From assembly GCA_963789015.1 (NCBI GenBank), contig CAWBIU010000002.1:62001-126000 (forward strand): a stretch of 64,000 bases of DNA. Reading direction: 5' to 3'. Below, one piece after another: positions 25,679 through 34,456 of this stretch. Both the position numbers and the translations under genes were made by a program. This DNA comes from JAOPZW01 sp963789015 (GTDB lineage Bacteria; Actinomycetota; Thermoleophilia; Solirubrobacterales; Solirubrobacteraceae). The first letter of the stretch is position 1, and the number at the start of each line of letters is the position of its first letter. Below the pieces are notes generated by a model. The model was not told the origin of the DNA, did no database searches, and was given only the letters and a program-made list of their open reading frames with translations.

Positions 25679-26011
25679 ATGCGCCGGAAGATCCGACCGA
25701 GCCGAGCGTGGGGGCTCGTGCCATTTGCGGTCATTCTCTTGCTCGCCTTCGCCGCCGTGCCGGCGACCGCGAAGGGACCGCTTCTCACCCCGTTGGCGTG
25801 CCCGCCCCATGCGGCAAAGGCACCGCCGCCTCAGGCCATCCAGGCCCGCTGCGCACAGGCCGCGGCTGCGAATGGCGAGACGGATTCGTCCAGCGCAGTC
25901 GGCGCGATTGTCGCCGGCTCCGTCGTCCTCGTGATCCTCATCGCTGCCGGCGGCACGCTGATCGCCCGCCGCGCCGAAGTCGACGAGCCAACGCCTGCGC
26001 CGCTGATCTGA
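25679..26011 (+). CDS. Small secreted or membrane protein of unknown function
   Basis: 110 residues, ATG after AAGGAGGAG. Residues 11-31 form a signal peptide or membrane helix ending at VPATAKG; residues 74-95 (VGAIVAGSVVLVILIAAGGT) form a second helix followed by RRAEVDEP. The exposed segment between them contains two Cys (CPP, ARC) that could pair. The topology suggests a small extracytoplasmic loop with both ends inside, or a cleaved signal plus C-terminal anchor. No family recognised. It is divergent from the broken ABC exporter. Confidence 0.65.
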   Translation: MRRKIRPSRAWGLVPFAVILLLAFAAVPATAKGPLLTPLACPPHAAKAPPPQAIQARCAQAAAANGETDSSSAVGAIVAGSVVLVILIAAGGTLIARRAEVDEPTPAPLI

Positions 26012-26107
26012 TCGCGGTCGGCGAGCCGGACCGGGACGGGGCACCGCGCTCGGCGCCCCTCCCGTTCCGTGCGCCCGCGCGGCGCCTCGCGTCGTTCCCG
26101 GGCCGCC

Positions 26108-26866
26108 TCAGCCCGTGAACGTGGGGACAGAGACCGGACGACAGCGGGCCGCGCGGGCAGTCAGCGTTCGCGGCTGGGCTCCATTGCGGAAGCGGACCCG
26201 CGCGGTGACGATCGGCGTCACACGCCGGTTCGGCATCCGGAGCGACGTCCTCACCACTCGCTGTCCGGCCCGCACCTTGACCGTGCGCACGTGTCGCCCG
26301 ACGAGCGAGAACGAGACGTCTCGCATCTGCCGGCCACTCACCGAGACGCGCACCGCACGACTCGCGCAGGAGGACCGGGCTGCGAGCGCGGCGATCCTCG
26401 CCGGCGCGCGTGCAACCTGGCTCTGCACCGCGCTGCTGGGCACGGGCGCAGGCGGCGCCGGAGCGATAGCGGCGGGCTGAGGCGCCGGCGGCGCTGGCAC
26501 GCTGCACGTCATCGATTGCGTCGTGCCTCCGGTCTCGCCGGTTGAGAAGCGGGCCTTCACCGACGCCGTGAACCGGCCCGTCGGAGCGGTGTACGGGACC
26601 GTCAGCCGGCCGCTGGCTTCATTCGAAGGCACCGCGAAGCTGTTCTTCACGGTCGGCGCGCCGTTGACGAGGACCTCGTAGCTGAGCGTGGTGCCCGGCG
26701 TCGACTCGAACGCGAGTGTCGCCGCAGAGCAATCGATGCTCGCGGTCACCGAGTGCGCCTCGGCGGCGGCCGGCAGCACGAGGACGACCGCGATGGCGGC
26801 CACAGCGTTGCGGATCAGTCTCGCCCCGACGCCGCGCTTGCGCGCGGGAAATGTCAATCCAGTCAT
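26108..26866 (-). CDS. Secreted protein with Ig-like pattern, function unknown
   Basis: This 252-residue protein has a signal peptide (RLIRNAVAAIAVVLVLPAAA, cut near AEAHS). The first part (HSVTASIDCSAATLAFESTP to TQSMTCSVP) is beta-rich with a conserved Cys pair, resembling an Ig-like or Big-like extracellular domain. A Pro/Ala-rich linker (PAPPAPQPAAIAPAPPAPVP) follows, then a basic beta-rich C-terminus. The frame continues upstream without a stop into the CitE-like gene, but that is due to the frameshift there; the ATG at 26866 fits the signal peptide. Role unknown; the linker suggests cell-wall spanning. Confidence 0.7.
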   Translation of the reverse strand: MTGLTFPARKRGVGARLIRNAVAAIAVVLVLPAAAEAHSVTASIDCSAATLAFESTPGTTLSYEVLVNGAPTVKNSFAVPSNEASGRLTVPYTAPTGRFTASVKARFSTGETGGTTQSMTCSVPAPPAPQPAAIAPAPPAPVPSSAVQSQVARAPARIAALAARSSCASRAVRVSVSGRQMRDVSFSLVGRHVRTVKVRAGQRVVRTSLRMPNRRVTPIVTARVRFRNGAQPRTLTARAARCRPVSVPTFTG

Positions 26867-26970
26867 GGGCCACATGGTGGATCCGTCGGACCCATCCGTC
26901 GTCGGCCTGCGGGGCGATCTTCGGCCTACTCCCGACGGCGACGATCGCTGGGCCGCGTGCGCCAAGCGCA

Positions 26971-27787
26971 TCACCCGGTCCCTTCGGCCGCTCGCAGCAT
27001 GGCCGCGCGGCCGTGGGCAGGGGGGCTCAGGACAGAGCGGGCGCGTCTGACGGTGTCCGCGCCGCGGCGTGAACACGCGGTTGATGATCGGCAGCTGCTC
27101 GGCGTGCAGTGCCGCCTTCCCGGTCATCCCCAGCTCGCGGCTGGTCATCGCCTCGCGTCGCAGGCCCAGCTCGCCGGACCCGAGGTACGGGACGTCGATG
27201 GCGGCGATGCCGGTTGCGGCGGCCGCCGCAACCACGCGAGCGCGTGCGTACAGGAGGTCCTCCCAGGCCCCCTGCGCGCCGAGGTCGGCGGCCTGGTCGC
27301 CTCCGCCGAGGAACAGCCCGCAGACTCGCTCGTCAGCCTTGGCCAGGCGATCCGCGGCGACGACCCCGCGCGCGAACTCGACCATCGGGATCACCCCGAT
27401 CACGGACTCGGGGCCGTCGAGGACGTCGAGCACGACCCGGATCTCGTCGGCACACTCGCACTCGGGGATGACGATCGCGTCCGGTCGGCCGCCGGACTGC
27501 TGCAGCGCGAGCAGGTCGTGGAGGCCATCGACCGTCCGCAGGCTGTTCATCCGCAGAAGCCGCAGGAAGTCAGGTTCCGGGGGCGATGCCAGAAAGGCCA
27601 GGGCGGCCTCCCGCGCTCGTGCCTTGTCGCTGCGGACGACGGTGGCCTCGAGGTCCACCATGATGGCGTCGCCGCCGGCCGCGCGGGCGGCCGTCAGGCC
27701 GTTCGGCCGCGAGGCGGGTGTGAGGAGGACGCTCCGGCACGCGCGCAGCCGCCTGCCGAGCGCCGCTGATTCATCGTGGGCGTTCAT
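26971..27787 (-). pseudogene. HpcH/HpaI aldolase / CitE-like lyase with a terminal frameshift
   Basis: Residues 1-240 are a CitE-type beta-barrel: RSVLLTPASRPNGLTAARAA, the metal/substrate motif VDLEATVV, FLRLLRMNSL (conserved Arg), VIPMVEFARG, LFLGGGDQAADLG and GKAALHAEQLPIINRVFTP. After FTP the family C-terminus continues in another frame (GADTVRRARSVLSPPAHGRA) to a TGA at 26971. One extra base near 27063 explains this; without correction the frame runs into the secreted protein gene. CitE-like enzymes cleave malyl-, citramalyl- or beta-hydroxyacyl-CoA. The ATG overlaps the stop of the upstream dehydrogenase gene by 4 bp, so the two act together. Confidence 0.8.
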
Positions 27788-28734
27788 CTCGGTTCCCGGG
27801 CCGGCCCCGCCGCCCTCGCGAGGCCGTTGGCGGACGCCTCCGCGACCACGGAGGCGACGTCATCGTCCGCGTGTCCGTCGGCGATCGCCTTGTCCCAGCG
27901 GTGCGCGATCGCGTCGGTGAGCGGCAGCTCGATGTCCCGCTCGCGCGCAGCGGCGAGCGCGAGGCCGACGTCCTTGACCGCGTGGCGGAGGGCAAAGCCG
28001 GGCCGGAACCGGCGCTCGAGCATCGCGGTCGACTTGGCCACCGCGAAGGGGGAGCCCAGGGGGTTGTCGGCGAGCGCCTCCACGAACGCGTGCGGATCCA
28101 GGCCCAGCGCCTCGGTGAGCGCGATCGTCTCGGCGGCGGCCTCGACCTGGGCGGCCAGCCAGTTGTTCATGGCCATCTTGAGCGCCGATCCGTTGCCCGC
28201 CGGGCCGAGCCAGAGCGTCTTGCGCCCGACGGCGTCCAGGACCGGCGCGACGCGCCTGTCGATGCCCTCCGGGCCCGAGGCGAGCACGACCAGCGTCCCA
28301 TCGCGCGCGGGCCCGTCGCTGCCCGAGACGGGAGCGTCCACGAAGTCGACGCCGGCGCCGCGGGCAAGATCGGCCAGGCGCCGAGTCCACGCCATGCCGA
28401 CCGTGGCCATCTGGATCCAGACCGCGCCGCGAGGCGCTGCGCGCAACGCGCCGTCGGAGCCGCTCATCGCCGCTTCGACCGCGGCGCCGTCGGCCAGCAT
28501 CGTGAGGATGACGGTCGACGATGCGGCCGCCTCGGCCGGCGAGGCGGCGAGGCGGGCGCCCTGCTCCGCCAGCGGCTTGGCGCGGAGCGCGGTGCGGTTC
28601 CAGACGCTGACCCGAAAGCCGGCCGTGATGAGCCGGCCGGCGATCGGTGCGCCCATCGTCCCGGTGCCGAGCACGGCGATGGAGGTGGCGCGGCCGTCAT
28701 GGGCGGTCCGGGGCTGAAGGTTGTCTCCGGTCAT
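27784..28734 (-). CDS. NAD(P)-dependent 3-hydroxyisobutyrate dehydrogenase-like protein
   Basis: This 316-residue beta-hydroxyacid dehydrogenase has a Rossmann motif VLGTGTMGAPIAGRL near residue 20, substrate loop DAPVSGSDGPARDGTL and the family catalytic Lys in LKMAMNNWLAA. This family reduces or oxidises 3-hydroxy acids (3-hydroxyisobutyrate, tartronate semialdehyde, 6-phosphogluconate-like substrates). ATG at 28734; the long open frame upstream to 29655 is a shadow of Dps. Four-bp overlap with the CitE-like gene suggests a two-step route, for example lyase cleavage followed by reduction of a semialdehyde. Confidence 0.88.
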   Translation of the reverse strand: MTGDNLQPRTAHDGRATSIAVLGTGTMGAPIAGRLITAGFRVSVWNRTALRAKPLAEQGARLAASPAEAAASSTVILTMLADGAAVEAAMSGSDGALRAAPRGAVWIQMATVGMAWTRRLADLARGAGVDFVDAPVSGSDGPARDGTLVVLASGPEGIDRRVAPVLDAVGRKTLWLGPAGNGSALKMAMNNWLAAQVEAAAETIALTEALGLDPHAFVEALADNPLGSPFAVAKSTAMLERRFRPGFALRHAVKDVGLALAAARERDIELPLTDAIAHRWDKAIADGHADDDVASVVAEASANGLARAAGPAREPR

Positions 28735-28882
28735 GGTCACACGATCGCCGCTCGCCCCGCGCGCGTCATCGGACCCGGGGCGGCTCCTCGCCGTACATCG
28801 CGCCGCGTACGACCGTGGGCGTACGGCCAAGACCGTCCCACCGGCCGACGCCGGCGGCCTCGCCGCAGGCGATCCTGGCGCC

Positions 28883-29380
28883 ATGTCCACGACCGACGCC
28901 CCCGCACATCTCCCGCCGCTGGGGAGCCACGTCCGCGGCGCCGTCGCCGGCGAGCTGCAGGCGACGCTGGTCGAGCTGATCGATCTCTCGCTGCTCGGCA
29001 AGCAGATGCACTGGAGCGTGGTCGGCCCGAACTTCCGCTCGCTGCACCTCCAGCTCGACGAGCTGATCGACGCGTGGCGCGCGCTCGCCGACGCCGTCGC
29101 CGAGCGGACAGTCGCCATCGGTGCGTGGCCCGACGGGCAGGCCGAGGCGGTCGCCGCCGACAGCTCGCTGCGCGGCGTGGAACGCGGCGCGATCGGCGAT
29201 CGCGAGGTCGTGGAGCGCCTCGCCCGCGTGCTCGAGGACGTCGCGGAGCGCGTCCGCGCGCGCATGAACCGCCTCGGCGAGCTCGAGCCCGCCTCGCAGG
29301 ACCTGCTCATCGGTGTCGTCCGCGCGCTCGAAGCGCATCTGTGGATGGTCCGGGCGCAGCTTCCGCCGCACGGGCGCTGA
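28883..29380 (+). CDS. Dps-family DNA-binding ferritin-like protein
   Basis: 165 residues, close to the family length. Ferroxidase-site residues are in place: His in LLGKQMHWSVVGPNF, the second His in RSLHLQLDE and the acidic pair that follows in LDELIDAW. The trailing AERTVAIG is typical. Dps forms a 12-mer cage that oxidises and stores iron and protects DNA in oxidative or stationary stress. Translation starts at ATG 28883 (MSTTDAPAHLPP); upstream in-frame codons read as non-coding. It is divergent from the dehydrogenase; the ~150-bp gap must hold its promoter. Confidence 0.88.
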   Translation: MSTTDAPAHLPPLGSHVRGAVAGELQATLVELIDLSLLGKQMHWSVVGPNFRSLHLQLDELIDAWRALADAVAERTVAIGAWPDGQAEAVAADSSLRGVERGAIGDREVVERLARVLEDVAERVRARMNRLGELEPASQDLLIGVVRALEAHLWMVRAQLPPHGR

Positions 29381-29416
29381 GCAGAGCGCCGACGGCAACG
29401 GCGACGTTGCCCGGCG

Positions 29417-30901
29417 TCAGCCCGCCAGGGCCGGGGTGGGCTGGACCTGTGGCTGTGGCCGGCCACCGCGCAGCACGAGCCCGCAGATGACGGCGCCCGC
29501 GGCGAAGATCGCCGTCGCCCACCAGAACGCGGTGGTGTAGCCGTGGACCGTGGCCTGCGCCGCCGCGGCACCGGTCGGCGGCCGGCCGGCCAGTTCGCTC
29601 GTCGCCGCGCCGGCCGAGATGGTGCTGAGCAACGCGGTCCCGAGCGAGCCGCCAACCTGCTGCATCGTGTTGACCAGGGCCGAGGCGACGCCCGACTCGG
29701 CCGCGCTCACACCCAGGGTCCCCGTGTTCAACCCGGTGGCGACGACCAGGCCGAGCCCCATCCCGACGAGGATCAGCCCGGGCAGGATGTGCGCCGCATA
29801 GGCGGAATGGACCTCGAGCTGGGTGAGCATGACCATGCCCGCCGCGGAGAGCAGCATGCCGAGCGTCACGAGCGGGCGCGGGCCGATTCGCGGCAGCAGC
29901 ACCGACGAGGACATCGTGGCGGTCACCAGCACGGCGCCGACCAGCGGCAGGAACGAGATCCCCGAGCGCACCGGCGAGTAGCCGAGGGTCTGCTGCAGAT
30001 AGAAGGTGAGGAGGAAGAAGGAGCCGAACGTGCCGACCCCGGCGATGCCGACGGCGATGTAGGAGCCGCCGCGGTTGCGGTCGAGCACGACGCGGGGCGG
30101 CAGCAGCGGGTTGCTGCCGCGGCGCTCGATGGCGGCGAACGCCGCGAGCAGCACGACGCCCGCCGCGAGGAACGCGAGCGTCGTCCCCGAGCTCCAGCCG
30201 TCGGTCTCGGCGAGGGAGAAGCCGTAGACGAGCGCGAACAGGCCGAGCACCGAAGTCAGCGTGCCCGGCACGTCGACGCGCGGCCTCGCGGGACGTGGCT
30301 CGCGCGGCAGCAGAGCGAGCGCGCCGAGCGCCGCCGGGATCGCGAAGGCGAGGTTCACGTACAGGCACCAGCGCCAGGAGAGGTACTCGGTCAGCACGCC
30401 GCCGAGGATGAGGCCGACGGCAGCGCCGCTGCCGGCGACGGCGCCGAAGATCCCGAACGCCTTTCCGCGCTCGGCGGGGTCGGTGAAGGTGGTGTTCAAC
30501 AGCGACAGGGCGGTGGGGGCGAGCAGCGCGCCGAAGGCGCCCTGCAATGCCCGCGCGCCCGCGAGCAGGCCGAAGCTCTGAGCGGCGCCTCCGAGCGCCG
30601 ATGCGACGGCGAAACCGATCAGCCCGGCGATCAGGGTCGGCCGGCGGCCGAAGACGTCGCCGATCCGCCCGCCGACCAGGAGCAGGCCGCCGAACGCGAC
30701 GGTGTACGCCGTGATGATCCACTGGCGGTTGTCGTCGGAGAAGTGCAGCGCCTGCTGCGCCGACGGCAGAGCGATGCTCACGACCGTCGCGTCGAGCACG
30801 ACCATGAGCTGCGCGACGGCGACGAGGGCGAGGATCCACCAGCGCCGTGCGTGTTGGCTGTCGGCGCCGGCCGACCGTGTGATCTGGGCGGAGTTGTCCA
30901 T
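29417..30901 (-). CDS. DHA2 family (EmrB/QacA-type) multidrug efflux MFS transporter
   Basis: This 494-residue protein has 14 predicted transmembrane helices. Motifs of 14-TM drug:H+ antiporters are seen: VVLDATVVSIALPSAQ in helix 1, GGRIGDVFGRRPTLI in loop 2-3 and the motif-C-like LLAPTALSLLNTTF region. It exports amphipathic drugs or metabolites using the proton gradient. Start at ATG (MDNSAQIT) at 30901. Convergent with Dps, gap 36 bp. No regulator gene adjoins it. Confidence 0.92.
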   Translation of the reverse strand: MDNSAQITRSAGADSQHARRWWILALVAVAQLMVVLDATVVSIALPSAQQALHFSDDNRQWIITAYTVAFGGLLLVGGRIGDVFGRRPTLIAGLIGFAVASALGGAAQSFGLLAGARALQGAFGALLAPTALSLLNTTFTDPAERGKAFGIFGAVAGSGAAVGLILGGVLTEYLSWRWCLYVNLAFAIPAALGALALLPREPRPARPRVDVPGTLTSVLGLFALVYGFSLAETDGWSSGTTLAFLAAGVVLLAAFAAIERRGSNPLLPPRVVLDRNRGGSYIAVGIAGVGTFGSFFLLTFYLQQTLGYSPVRSGISFLPLVGAVLVTATMSSSVLLPRIGPRPLVTLGMLLSAAGMVMLTQLEVHSAYAAHILPGLILVGMGLGLVVATGLNTGTLGVSAAESGVASALVNTMQQVGGSLGTALLSTISAGAATSELAGRPPTGAAAAQATVHGYTTAFWWATAIFAAGAVICGLVLRGGRPQPQVQPTPALAG

Positions 30902-30989
30902 CCCACCATGGTCGGCCGGCGGCCGAGCCGTGTCGTCGGCGCTCCGTGGATCCCCGCCCTACCGCCCGGAGCGTACGGGCGTCGCGCGG

Positions 30990-31724
30990 TCAGTCGACGT
31001 CGCGGCGCACGGCCACCGCGACGCCCCCCACGGAGAGGACGGCCGCCCAGGCGACGAGGATCAGCGCGCCGGCGGTCGCGTGGAGGAGGTGCTCGGTGGA
31101 GAGCCCGATCAACGCGTCCTGGGCATGAACGGGCCCCAGCCGGCCGACATCGGGCACGAGCGCGAAGAGCAGGTTCTCGGCGACGAAGCCCCAGGCGAGG
31201 AGCGCGATGATCGCCCCGACCTGGTTGCGCACGAGGGCGCCGAGGGCGACGCCGATCCCGCCCCAGAGTCCGGTGGCGGCCACGGTCCCTGCGAGGAGGA
31301 GCGCGGTCTGGCCGCCGTCCAGCGCGTAGTCGATGCCGCGGCCGGCCAGGCAGGCGTAGCCGATGCCGAAGCCGAGCGCCTCACCGGCGATCCCGAAGAC
31401 GACGCCGGCCAGGACGCCGGCGGCGACCTTCGTGACCAGGACGCGCGAGCGGATCGGCGTGATGAGGAACGTCGGCCGGATCGTGCCGTAGCGGTATTCG
31501 CTGGTCACCAGCATGATCCCGGCGAGCGCCGAGAAGACGCCCGCGAAGCTGCCCTCGCTGAGCATCTCGCGCTGATCCTCGACGGTGGTGAGCTCCGGCG
31601 CCTTGGTGACCAGGCCCGCCAGCAGCGAGAAGAGCACGATCAGGAAGACCATGCCGAGGACGAGGCCGAGTGTCGTCCGCGTCGACCGGATCTTGAAGAG
31701 CTCGGCTCTGAACTGCGCCATCAT
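30990..31724 (-). CDS. ABC-2 type transporter permease
   Basis: This 244-residue membrane protein has six hydrophobic segments and the ABC-2/CcmB-like beginning AELFKIRSTRTTLGLVLGM. The first periplasmic loop contains LTTVEDQREMLSEGS. Its ATG (31724) overlaps the stop of the ATPase gene (ATGA at 31721-31724). The pair makes a small exporter of the bacitracin/daunorubicin-resistance type. Substrate unknown. Confidence 0.9.
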   Translation of the reverse strand: MMAQFRAELFKIRSTRTTLGLVLGMVFLIVLFSLLAGLVTKAPELTTVEDQREMLSEGSFAGVFSALAGIMLVTSEYRYGTIRPTFLITPIRSRVLVTKVAAGVLAGVVFGIAGEALGFGIGYACLAGRGIDYALDGGQTALLLAGTVAATGLWGGIGVALGALVRNQVGAIIALLAWGFVAENLLFALVPDVGRLGPVHAQDALIGLSTEHLLHATAGALILVAWAAVLSVGGVAVAVRRDVD

Positions 31725-32677
31725 GCGGCCTCCGCGGTGAGCCCGAGGAAGATCTCCTCGAGCGATGAGCTGTCGACGACCAGTTCGTGGATCGGCACGT
31801 TCGCGTCGAAGGCGACGTCTCCGACGCGCTCCGTGGTCGCTCCGTGCGCGAGCAGCGTGTGGTCGTTGCCGGCGCTGGAGCCGATGCCGGCTCGCACGAG
31901 CGCGTCCGCGAGCCGTTGCGGGTCCGGGGTGCGGACGCGCACCGCGCCCGCGGCGCGGTTGGTCAGCTCCGCGAGCGAGGACTCGACGACGAGCTTGCCC
32001 CGGTTGATGATCAGCACCTGATCGACGGTCTGGGCGACCTCGGCCAGGACATGGCTCGAGATCAGCACCGTCCGCCGGCCCGCCGCGAAGTCGCGCAGGA
32101 AGTCCCGCAGCCAGCGGACGCCTCCGGGGTCGAGCCCGTTGGCCGGCTCGTCGAGGATCAGGAGCTCGGGATCGCCGAGGAGAGCGGCCGCGAGCCCGAG
32201 CCGCTGGCGCATTCCCAGGGAGTACGTCTTGACGCGACGCCCGGCTGCGTCCTGGAGCTCGACGAGCTTCAGCACGTCCTCCACGCGCGAGCGCCCGATC
32301 CCGCCGGCCTGGGCGAGCATGCGGAGGTGGTCGCGGCCGGACCGGCCGGGATGGAAGTCGGTCGATTCGAGCGCCGCGCCGATCCGGCGGCTCGGCTGCG
32401 CGAGCTGCGCGTACGGCTCGCCGAAGACGAGCGCTCGCCCGCTCGAAGGCGCTGCCAGCCCCAGCATCATGCGGAGCGTCGTCGTCTTCCCGGCGCCGTT
32501 CGGGCCGAGGAATCCCGTGATCGTCCCCTGCTCGAGTTCGAACGAGAGCCCGTCGACGGCGACGACGCCGCCGAAGCGCTTCGTGAGCGAGTCTGCGTGG
32601 ACGACGGCCGCCGGCGACGGGGCGGGCAGGCCCGCTGCACTGGATCGTGCTTCCCCGGGTGGGGCGCCATCTCTCAT
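31721..32677 (-). CDS. ABC transporter ATPase (BcrA/DrrA-like)
   Basis: This 318-residue protein is a single nucleotide-binding domain with Walker A GPNGAGKTTT, Q loop, signature YSLGMRQRLGLAAALLGDPE and Walker B LLILDEPANGLDP with ISSHVL H loop. A C-terminal extension of about 80 residues is typical for the DrrA/BcrA group. ATG at 32677 after GAGAGGA; the longer frame to 32905 lacks a ribosome-binding site. It drives the permease at 30990. Confidence 0.92.
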   Translation of the reverse strand: MRDGAPPGEARSSAAGLPAPSPAAVVHADSLTKRFGGVVAVDGLSFELEQGTITGFLGPNGAGKTTTLRMMLGLAAPSSGRALVFGEPYAQLAQPSRRIGAALESTDFHPGRSGRDHLRMLAQAGGIGRSRVEDVLKLVELQDAAGRRVKTYSLGMRQRLGLAAALLGDPELLILDEPANGLDPGGVRWLRDFLRDFAAGRRTVLISSHVLAEVAQTVDQVLIINRGKLVVESSLAELTNRAAGAVRVRTPDPQRLADALVRAGIGSSAGNDHTLLAHGATTERVGDVAFDANVPIHELVVDSSSLEEIFLGLTAEAA

Positions 32678-32771
32678 CGTTGTCGTCCTCTCATGGTTGG
32701 AGTCAGCCGCCGCGGACCGCAGTGCGTCACCGCGCGACGGACCGTTCGACCCGCGCGCACGTCCGCCGCGC

Positions 32772-33023
32772 TCAAGACTTGCGACCGGCGCCGGTGCGGA
32801 CGTAGTCGGCGAACTCGCGCTCGAAGTCACGCCACCGCGCCGCCTTCCCGCGCCGGTCGAAGCGGCGCGGCGCGCGGGGCCAGCCGCCCTCGTCGCCTGG
32901 CGCATCGCGCGCGGGCTCGTCGTCGACCTGGTTGAGCATCCGCATCAGCGCGAGCACCAGCACGGCTGCCGCGGCGAACGAGCCGACCGCCAGGCCTGCC
33001 GTCATGAGAAGGGCGGCCAGCAT
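32772..33023 (-). CDS. Small single-span membrane protein
   Basis: 83 residues. Residues 1-28 (MLAALLMTAGLAVGSFAAAA and on) form one membrane helix, followed by an acidic then basic cytoplasmic tail (VDDEPARDAPGDEGG, RRFDRRGKAARWRDFEREFA). ATG at 33023 preceded by GGAAGGA. No family recognised; the tail could contact a protein partner or nucleic acid. It is divergent from the kinase homologue. Confidence 0.55.
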   Translation of the reverse strand: MLAALLMTAGLAVGSFAAAAVLVLALMRMLNQVDDEPARDAPGDEGGWPRAPRRFDRRGKAARWRDFEREFADYVRTGAGRKS

Positions 33024-33319
33024 CACGACGTTCCTTCCGCGAGGTGGTAGATCGGGCGCGCGTCCATGAAGGAAGCGTCCCTCGGGCGCCGCTCCACGTC
33101 GTCGGCCGTCCATCGGCAGCGGTGCATACCGCGCACCGCGGACATCGGCGACGCCGCTACGGCGACGGGCGCAGAAGACCGAGCCGTCCTCCGGCGGACA
33201 CCGCCGACCGGTGACCGGCCGAAGATCCGCCCATGGCGTTCGTCAGGTGCTCGGGACGGGGTCGGGAGAACCCGACGTGCGACTCCGGGATTCCGGAGCG
33301 CGCGCTCGGGCCGACCGGC

Positions 33320-34336
33320 ATGGCGCCCGCCCATGGGCGTGGGGACACTGTCGCCGTGCCACCGGGCGACAGCGTGCGCGTGGGCCCCGAACGCCGACCG
33401 CTCTGGCCGGTCGATGACACGGCGACCACGCAGGAGGCCACGATTCCCCGCGCGATCGCCTCGGTGCTCTCCTGCTGGGACCTCGGTCCCGGCGACCGCG
33501 TCGCGCCCGGGCGCCGCGTCGTTCGCCGGTTGGGCGGCGGCGGCGCACACGAGGCGTTCCTCGTCGAGGCGGACGACGCCGGTGGGCGGGCCGTCGCCAA
33601 GCTCCTCAGACCCCGCTTCGCCGCCGATCTCGGCCGCCTGCGCAGGCTCCGCGATGAGGGCCGTGCGCTCGACCGGCTCGCGCATCCGGCGCTGCCGCGC
33701 CGGCTCGACACGACGCTCGCCGGATCGCGCCCGCACCTGCTGCTCGAGCACGTTCCCGGACCGACGCTCGGCGCGGTCGTCGCGGGCCAGGGTGCGCTGT
33801 GGGCCGGGCTCGTCGCCCGGTACGGCTCCGCGATCGCGATGGCGCTCGAGCACATCGCCCAGGCGGGCTGGGTCCATCTCGACGTGAAGCCGGCGAACAT
33901 CGTCCTGTGCGGCCCCGGCGTGCTGCTCGACTTCGAGCTGGCCCGGCCGGTGGCCGCCGCGGCGCGCCTCATCGGGCCCACGGGCACGTGGTCGTACATG
34001 GCGCCGGAGCAGCGCGCCGCCGACGCCGCGGCGCCGGGCCGCGCGACGCCGGGCCCGGCGTCCGACGTCTTCGCCCTCGCGGTGTCGCTCGGCCAGGCGC
34101 TGACGGGGCGCCCGGTGCGGAGCCCGGGCCGCGGCGAGCTGCCCGGCGCGGTCGGCGCCGTGCTTCGCGAGGCGATGGCTCCGTGTCCCGGCGACCGCCC
34201 GACGGCGGCGGAGCTCGGCGGCGCGCTGGGCGCGTTGGCCGATGGCCGGCGTGATACCGCTCCGTGGACGAGCCGAGGGCCCGCGCGCCCGGCGCCGGCG
34301 CGCGCGGCGTCCACTCACCCGGCGCTCGCATCGTGA
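33320..34336 (+). CDS. Protein kinase-like protein with altered DFG motif
   Basis: About 338 residues (start uncertain: ATG 33233, ATG 33320 or GTG 33356; codons before 33350 look non-coding). A Hanks-type kinase fold is visible: Gly-rich loop RLGGGGAHEAFLVE, ATP-binding Lys in RAVAKLLRP, catalytic loop VHLDVKPANIVL (His-Leu-Asp for His-Arg-Asp), and LLDFELAR where DFG reads DFE. GTWSYMAPEQ (APE motif) and SDVFALAVSLGQALTG follow. The catalytic Asp and Lys are kept, but the magnesium-binding loop is changed, so activity may be reduced or altered. No transmembrane helix or PASTA domain. Followed by an unusual LuxR regulator that could be a target. Confidence 0.8.
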   Translation: MAPAHGRGDTVAVPPGDSVRVGPERRPLWPVDDTATTQEATIPRAIASVLSCWDLGPGDRVAPGRRVVRRLGGGGAHEAFLVEADDAGGRAVAKLLRPRFAADLGRLRRLRDEGRALDRLAHPALPRRLDTTLAGSRPHLLLEHVPGPTLGAVVAGQGALWAGLVARYGSAIAMALEHIAQAGWVHLDVKPANIVLCGPGVLLDFELARPVAAAARLIGPTGTWSYMAPEQRAADAAAPGRATPGPASDVFALAVSLGQALTGRPVRSPGRGELPGAVGAVLREAMAPCPGDRPTAAELGGALGALADGRRDTAPWTSRGPARPAPARAASTHPALAS

Positions 34337-34361
34337 AGCGGACGGTCCGACCCGTCTCGAG

Positions 34362-34377
34362 GTAGGGACATCCCTAC
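34362..34377 (+). promoter_or_regulatory. 16-bp palindrome upstream of the LuxR regulator
   Basis: GTAGGGA and TCCCTAC (34362-34368 and 34371-34377) are perfect arms around CA. It lies 80 bp before the regulator ATG, in the only non-coding gap nearby, and is of the size bound by dimeric NarL/LuxR-type regulators. Candidate autoregulatory operator. It resembles but does not match the actinobacterial DosR box. Confidence 0.45.
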
Positions 34378-34456
34378 TCGGCCGTCCGGTCGCCCCGAGC
34401 CCGGTCTCGGGCGGGCGACCATGGCGAGACGGGCGCGTGGCGGCGACGCTACGGCC

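Noticed and set aside
26108..27787. A 559-residue fusion of CitE-like lyase and secreted protein
   Set aside because: The link exists only because a frameshift hides the CitE stop; a signal peptide and ATG occur in the middle, and the joining segment is low-complexity.
34362..34377. DosR (dormancy) box
   Set aside because: The palindrome resembles GGGAC-N-GTCCC motifs, but spacing and core bases differ, and the nearby regulator is not DosR-like.
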